Shown here: positions 6,110 through 8,214 of the stretch, one piece after another
Layout of the letters: the number at the start of each line of letters is the position of its first letter
Numbering within the stretch: the stretch's first letter is position 1
Assembly: GCA_018825925.1 (NCBI GenBank)
Contig: JAHKAT010000129.1
Span: forward strand, 1-8,214
DNA from: Bacteroidota bacterium
GTDB taxonomy: Bacteria > Bacteroidota > Bacteroidia > Flavobacteriales_D > Crocinitomicaceae
Direction of reading: 5' to 3'
DNA: 8,214 nt
The notes under the pieces: model-generated
What the model saw: the letters and a program-made list of their open reading frames with translations, nothing else
Databases searched by the model: none
Told to the model about the DNA's origin: nothing
Program-made: the position numbers and the translations under genes

Positions 6110-6841
6110 ATGGGACAAAAAACGAATCCAATTGGAAATAGATTAGGTTTCATCCACGGATGGGAATCTAACTGGTATGGTGGTGACAAATACAAGGACA
6201 AACTCGTAGAAGACGATAAAATCCGTAAATATTTGAACGCGCGTTTGTCGCGTGCTAGTATCGCTAAAATAATCATTGAGCGTACGCTTAAATTGGTTAC
6301 CGTTACAATCAACACGGCTCGTCCGGGTGTAATTATCGGAAAAGGCGGTCAAGAGGTTGACAAACTAAAAGAAGAGTTGAAGAAATTGACGAAAAAAGAG
6401 ATCCAAATCAACATTTTCGAGGTGAAACGTCCAGAATTGGATGCTCGTTTAGTGGCAGATGGTATCGCTCGTCAGTTAGAAGCACGTATTTCATTTAGAC
6501 GTGCAATTAAAATGGCAATCGCGAGCACTATGCGCATGGGAGCTGAAGGAATCAAAGTTAAGATCTCCGGACGTTTGAATGGCGCAGAAATGGCGCGTAC
6601 AGAGATGTACAAGGATGGACGTACTCCGTTACATACGTTCAGAGCTGACATCGATTATGCAGTTTCCGAAGCTCATACAACTTATGGTCGCTTGGGTATC
6701 AAAGTGTGGATATGCAAGGGCGAAGTGTATGGTAAGAGGGATTTATCTCCAAATGTCGGTATGACATCTGCAACTGGGAATAACAGCGGTGGTGGAAATC
6801 GTCGTCCAGCAGCAGGAGGTGGTAAAAGAAAGAAGAAATAA
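6110..6841 (+). CDS. rpsC: 30S ribosomal protein S3
   Basis: S3 lies at the mRNA entry channel and contributes to the ribosome's mRNA helicase activity. The 243-aa product has the family start MGQKTNPIGNRLGF and a type-2 KH domain with GVIIGKGG (73-80). R130, R131 and K134 correspond to the helicase-associated residues R131/R132/K135 of E. coli. The C-terminal signature includes VKISGRLNGAEMARTEMYKD (150-169). The tail from about 217 is a glycine-, asparagine- and lysine-rich low-complexity extension ending GGGKRKKK, probably disordered. Such tails vary among Bacteroidota. The start follows AATAATTGAAGA, 10 nt after rplV. Confidence 0.98.
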   Translation: MGQKTNPIGNRLGFIHGWESNWYGGDKYKDKLVEDDKIRKYLNARLSRASIAKIIIERTLKLVTVTINTARPGVIIGKGGQEVDKLKEELKKLTKKEIQINIFEVKRPELDARLVADGIARQLEARISFRRAIKMAIASTMRMGAEGIKVKISGRLNGAEMARTEMYKDGRTPLHTFRADIDYAVSEAHTTYGRLGIKVWICKGEVYGKRDLSPNVGMTSATGNNSGGGNRRPAAGGGKRKKK

Positions 6842-6865
6842 GAAACAGGTAAAAATCTAAAGAAG

Positions 6866-7297
6866 ATGTTACAACCAAAAAGAACCAAATTTAGAAGAGT
6901 TCAAAAAGGACGAAACAAAGGTATTGCCCACAGAGGTAGCACCATCGCTTTCGGATCTTTTGGATTGAAGTCTTTGGAGCCAGGATGGATTACCTCACGC
7001 CAAATCGAAGCGTCTCGTATCGCAGTAACCAGATACATGAAACGTGAAGGGAAAGTGTGGATCCGAATTTTTCCAGACAAACCTGTTACCTCTAAACCAG
7101 CCGAAGTTCGTATGGGTAAGGGTAAGGGTGCTCCAAGTCACTGGGTAGCAGTTGTTAAACCAGGACGCATCATGTTTGAAGCGGACGGTGTTCCTTACGA
7201 AGTTGCTAAAGAAGCACTACGTTTGGCAGCGCAAAAAATGCCTGTGAAGTGTAAATTCATTGTTCGCAATGATTATGTTAAACCATCAGGTAAATAA
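6866..7297 (+). CDS. rplP: 50S ribosomal protein L16
   Basis: L16 is a late-assembly 50S protein that organises the A-site tRNA-binding region and contacts the elbow of tRNA. The 143-aa product starts MLQPKRTKFRRVQKGRNKG, has FGSFGLKSLE (29-38) and then the signature VRMGKGKG (81-88). Arg82 corresponds to E. coli Arg81, which is hydroxylated there by the oxygenase RoxA (YcfD); whether that occurs here is unknown. The C-terminus PVKCKFIVRNDYVKPSGK is slightly longer than in E. coli. The 24-nt gap from rpsC is one of the two longest gaps in the cluster. It is A-rich, and its only SD-like element (CAGG, 6846-6849) is about 16 nt from the ATG, too far to count. Confidence 0.97.
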   Translation: MLQPKRTKFRRVQKGRNKGIAHRGSTIAFGSFGLKSLEPGWITSRQIEASRIAVTRYMKREGKVWIRIFPDKPVTSKPAEVRMGKGKGAPSHWVAVVKPGRIMFEADGVPYEVAKEALRLAAQKMPVKCKFIVRNDYVKPSGK

Positions 7298-7305
7298 TAG
7301 TCCAA

Positions 7306-7500
7306 ATGAAACAAGCAGAAATCACAAAATTATCAGTAAAAGATATCCAAGGTAAATTGGTAGACTTAAGCGATAAACTTATGCGTATGAAATTAACGCA
7401 TGGAGTTTCTCCAATTGAGAATCCAATTCAAATCAAGGATCTTAGAAAAACGGTTGCTCGTTTGAATACTGAATTAACCAAGCGAGAAGCTCAAGCTTAG
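7306..7500 (+). CDS. rpmC: 50S ribosomal protein L29
   Basis: L29 is a small alpha-helical protein beside L23 at the tunnel exit, contributing to the docking surface for trigger factor and SRP. At 64 aa it is normal length. It shows two helices: SVKDIQGKLVDLSDKLMRMK (10-29) and IKDLRKTVARLNTELTKRE (43-61), with the family-type DLRKTVARLNTEL motif. It starts 8 nt after the rplP stop at AATAGTCCAAATG, with no Shine-Dalgarno. Its stop codon lies within a small perfect hairpin (7491-7506). rpsQ follows after 25 nt, the longest gap in the ribosomal cluster. Confidence 0.95.
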   Translation: MKQAEITKLSVKDIQGKLVDLSDKLMRMKLTHGVSPIENPIQIKDLRKTVARLNTELTKREAQA

Positions 7501-7506
7501 GCTTGA
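7491..7506 (+). other. Short stem-loop spanning the rpmC stop codon
   Basis: TCAAGC (7491-7496) and GCTTGA (7501-7506) form a perfect 6-bp stem with a TTAG loop that holds most of the rpmC stop codon. The following bases are A-rich (ATTAAAGTTAAAAG), not a T-run, so it is not a typical intrinsic terminator, and the operon clearly continues. It could tune rpmC-rpsQ coupling or be an mRNA processing site, or be chance. Confidence 0.3.
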
Positions 7507-7525
7507 ATTAAAGTTAAAAGCTTAT

Positions 7526-7783
7526 ATGGAAAAGCGTAATTTAAGAAAAGAGCGTATCGGAGTTGTTACTAGCGACAAGATGGACAAGTCTATCGTAGTT
7601 GCTGTAGAACGAAAAGTTAAACACCCGAAATACGGTAAGTTCGTGAAGAAGACTTCAAAATTCTTCGCTCACGACGAAAGAAATGAGTGCAATATCGGTG
7701 ACACGGTACGCATCATGGAAACCAGACCTTTAAGTAAGTTAAAGAACTGGAGATTAATAGAAATTGTCGAAAAAGCTAAATAA
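7526..7783 (+). CDS. rpsQ: 30S ribosomal protein S17
   Basis: S17 is a primary 16S rRNA-binding protein with an OB fold, needed early in 30S assembly. The 85-aa product begins MEKRNLRKERIGVVTSDKMD, followed by the beta strands KSIVVAVERKVKHPKYGKFV (21-40). It carries the family signature GDTVRIMETRPLSKLKNWRL (58-77). Length is typical. The ATG follows AAAGTTAAAAGCTTAT without a Shine-Dalgarno. It lies 25 nt after rpmC and 9 nt before rplN. Confidence 0.97.
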   Translation: MEKRNLRKERIGVVTSDKMDKSIVVAVERKVKHPKYGKFVKKTSKFFAHDERNECNIGDTVRIMETRPLSKLKNWRLIEIVEKAK

Positions 7784-7792
7784 TTTTTAGTA

Positions 7793-8161
7793 ATGATACA
7801 ACAAGAATCAAGACTTGCAGTAGCAGATAACTCCGGAGCGAAGACGGTTTTGTGCATCCGCGTATTGGGTGGAACAAAACGACGTTACGCGTCCGTTGGA
7901 GATAAAATCGTAGTTGCTGTCAAGAGTGCAATGCCCTCTGGAGCTGTCAAAAAAGGACAGGTTGCCAAGGCGGTGGTTGTAAGAACAAAAAAGGAAGTAC
8001 GACGTGCTGACGGTTCTTACATTCGGTTTGATGATAACGCTTGCGTTATCTTAAACGCAACAGGGGAGATGAGAGGAACCCGTATTTTTGGACCAGTTGC
8101 TCGTGAGCTTCGTGAAAACAATTACATGAAGATTGTATCACTGGCTCCCGAAGTACTTTAA
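7793..8161 (+). CDS. rplN: 50S ribosomal protein L14
   Basis: L14 sits on the subunit interface of the 50S, forms inter-subunit bridge B8 and is the binding site of the silencing factor RsfS. The 122-aa product is the canonical length. It has MIQQESRLAVADNSGAKTV at the start, VLGGTKRRYASVGDKIVVAV (24-43) and the signature AKAVVVRTKKEVRRADGSYI (58-77) followed by RFDDNACVI. The C-terminus is MKIVSLAPEVL. In E. coli this gene starts the separate spc operon. Here it is only 9 nt from rpsQ, so the S10 and spc clusters are continuous and probably co-transcribed. The start context is TTTTTAGTA, with no Shine-Dalgarno. Confidence 0.98.
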   Translation: MIQQESRLAVADNSGAKTVLCIRVLGGTKRRYASVGDKIVVAVKSAMPSGAVKKGQVAKAVVVRTKKEVRRADGSYIRFDDNACVILNATGEMRGTRIFGPVARELRENNYMKIVSLAPEVL

Positions 8162-8173
8162 AAATTGTAAATC

Positions 8174-8214
8174 ATGCAAAAGAAGTTACACATTAAAGTA
8201 GGAGACACAGTGAA
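8174..8214 (+). CDS. rplX: 50S ribosomal protein L24, N-terminal fragment (runs off right edge)
   Basis: Thirteen complete codons are visible from ATG 8174, reading MQKKLHIKVGDTV. This matches the start of L24, an assembly-initiating 23S rRNA-binding protein, and its KOW motif (KLHIKVGDTV is followed in the family by a KVIAG-type segment). rplX is also the gene expected after rplN in the spc cluster. It starts 12 nt after the rplN stop without a Shine-Dalgarno. The rest lies beyond the window, so the call rests on position and this short match. Confidence 0.88.
   Translation, partial: MQKKLHIKVGDTV

Noticed and set aside
6579..6764. A plus-strand overlapping frame inside rpsC
   Set aside because: It lies wholly within the S3 reading frame, resembles no known family and has no initiation signal. 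It is a frame shadow.
2698..8214. Possibility of an inserted novel system within the S10/spc cluster
   Set aside because: Gene order is the standard one, every gap is 25 nt or less and each frame is accounted for by a full-length ribosomal protein. There is no room for extra genes.

Overview
The window joins two DNA segments that look as if they come from different phyla. Positions 1 to about 916 look like a marine gammaproteobacterium (Marinobacter/Shewanella/Vibrio-like by remembered protein resemblance; genus not determinable here). Positions from about 950 to the end look like a member of Bacteroidota, most likely class Flavobacteriia. The switch falls inside one open reading frame, fusA (elongation factor G), between about 917 and 949, where both lineages encode the same conserved peptide.

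Left segment (1-~916): the first 93 codons of a minus-strand tuf gene (EF-Tu) run off the left edge. It has a GTG start, a Shine-Dalgarno-like AGGA and a near-consensus sigma70 promoter with a G+C-rich discriminator. A 314-nt divergent intergenic region with two small inverted repeats follows. Then come the start and first ~107 codons of a plus-strand fusA that resembles the gammaproteobacterial 'fusA2' paralogue. Codons here are rich in CTG, GGC and ACC.

Right segment (~950-8214): the remaining ~580 codons of fusA, then rpsJ-rplC-rplD-rplW-rplB-rpsS-rplV-rpsC-rplP-rpmC-rpsQ-rplN and the first codons of rplX. All are on the plus strand and separated by -1 to 25 nt. This is the standard Bacteroidota arrangement, with fusA directly followed by the S10/spc cluster. 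Leucine is mostly TTG/TTA, gaps are A/T-rich, and almost no start has a Shine-Dalgarno sequence. The products are components of the 30S and 50S subunits plus the translocation GTPase, presumably made from one long transcript whose promoter is not in the window.

The main result is the hybrid fusA. The most economical explanation is an assembly chimera at a conserved stretch, probably from a mixed or metagenomic sample. A real inter-phylum recombination is possible but much less likely. I found no CRISPR array, transposon, tRNA, rRNA, phage gene or defence system. The ribosomal protein cluster itself is ordinary.
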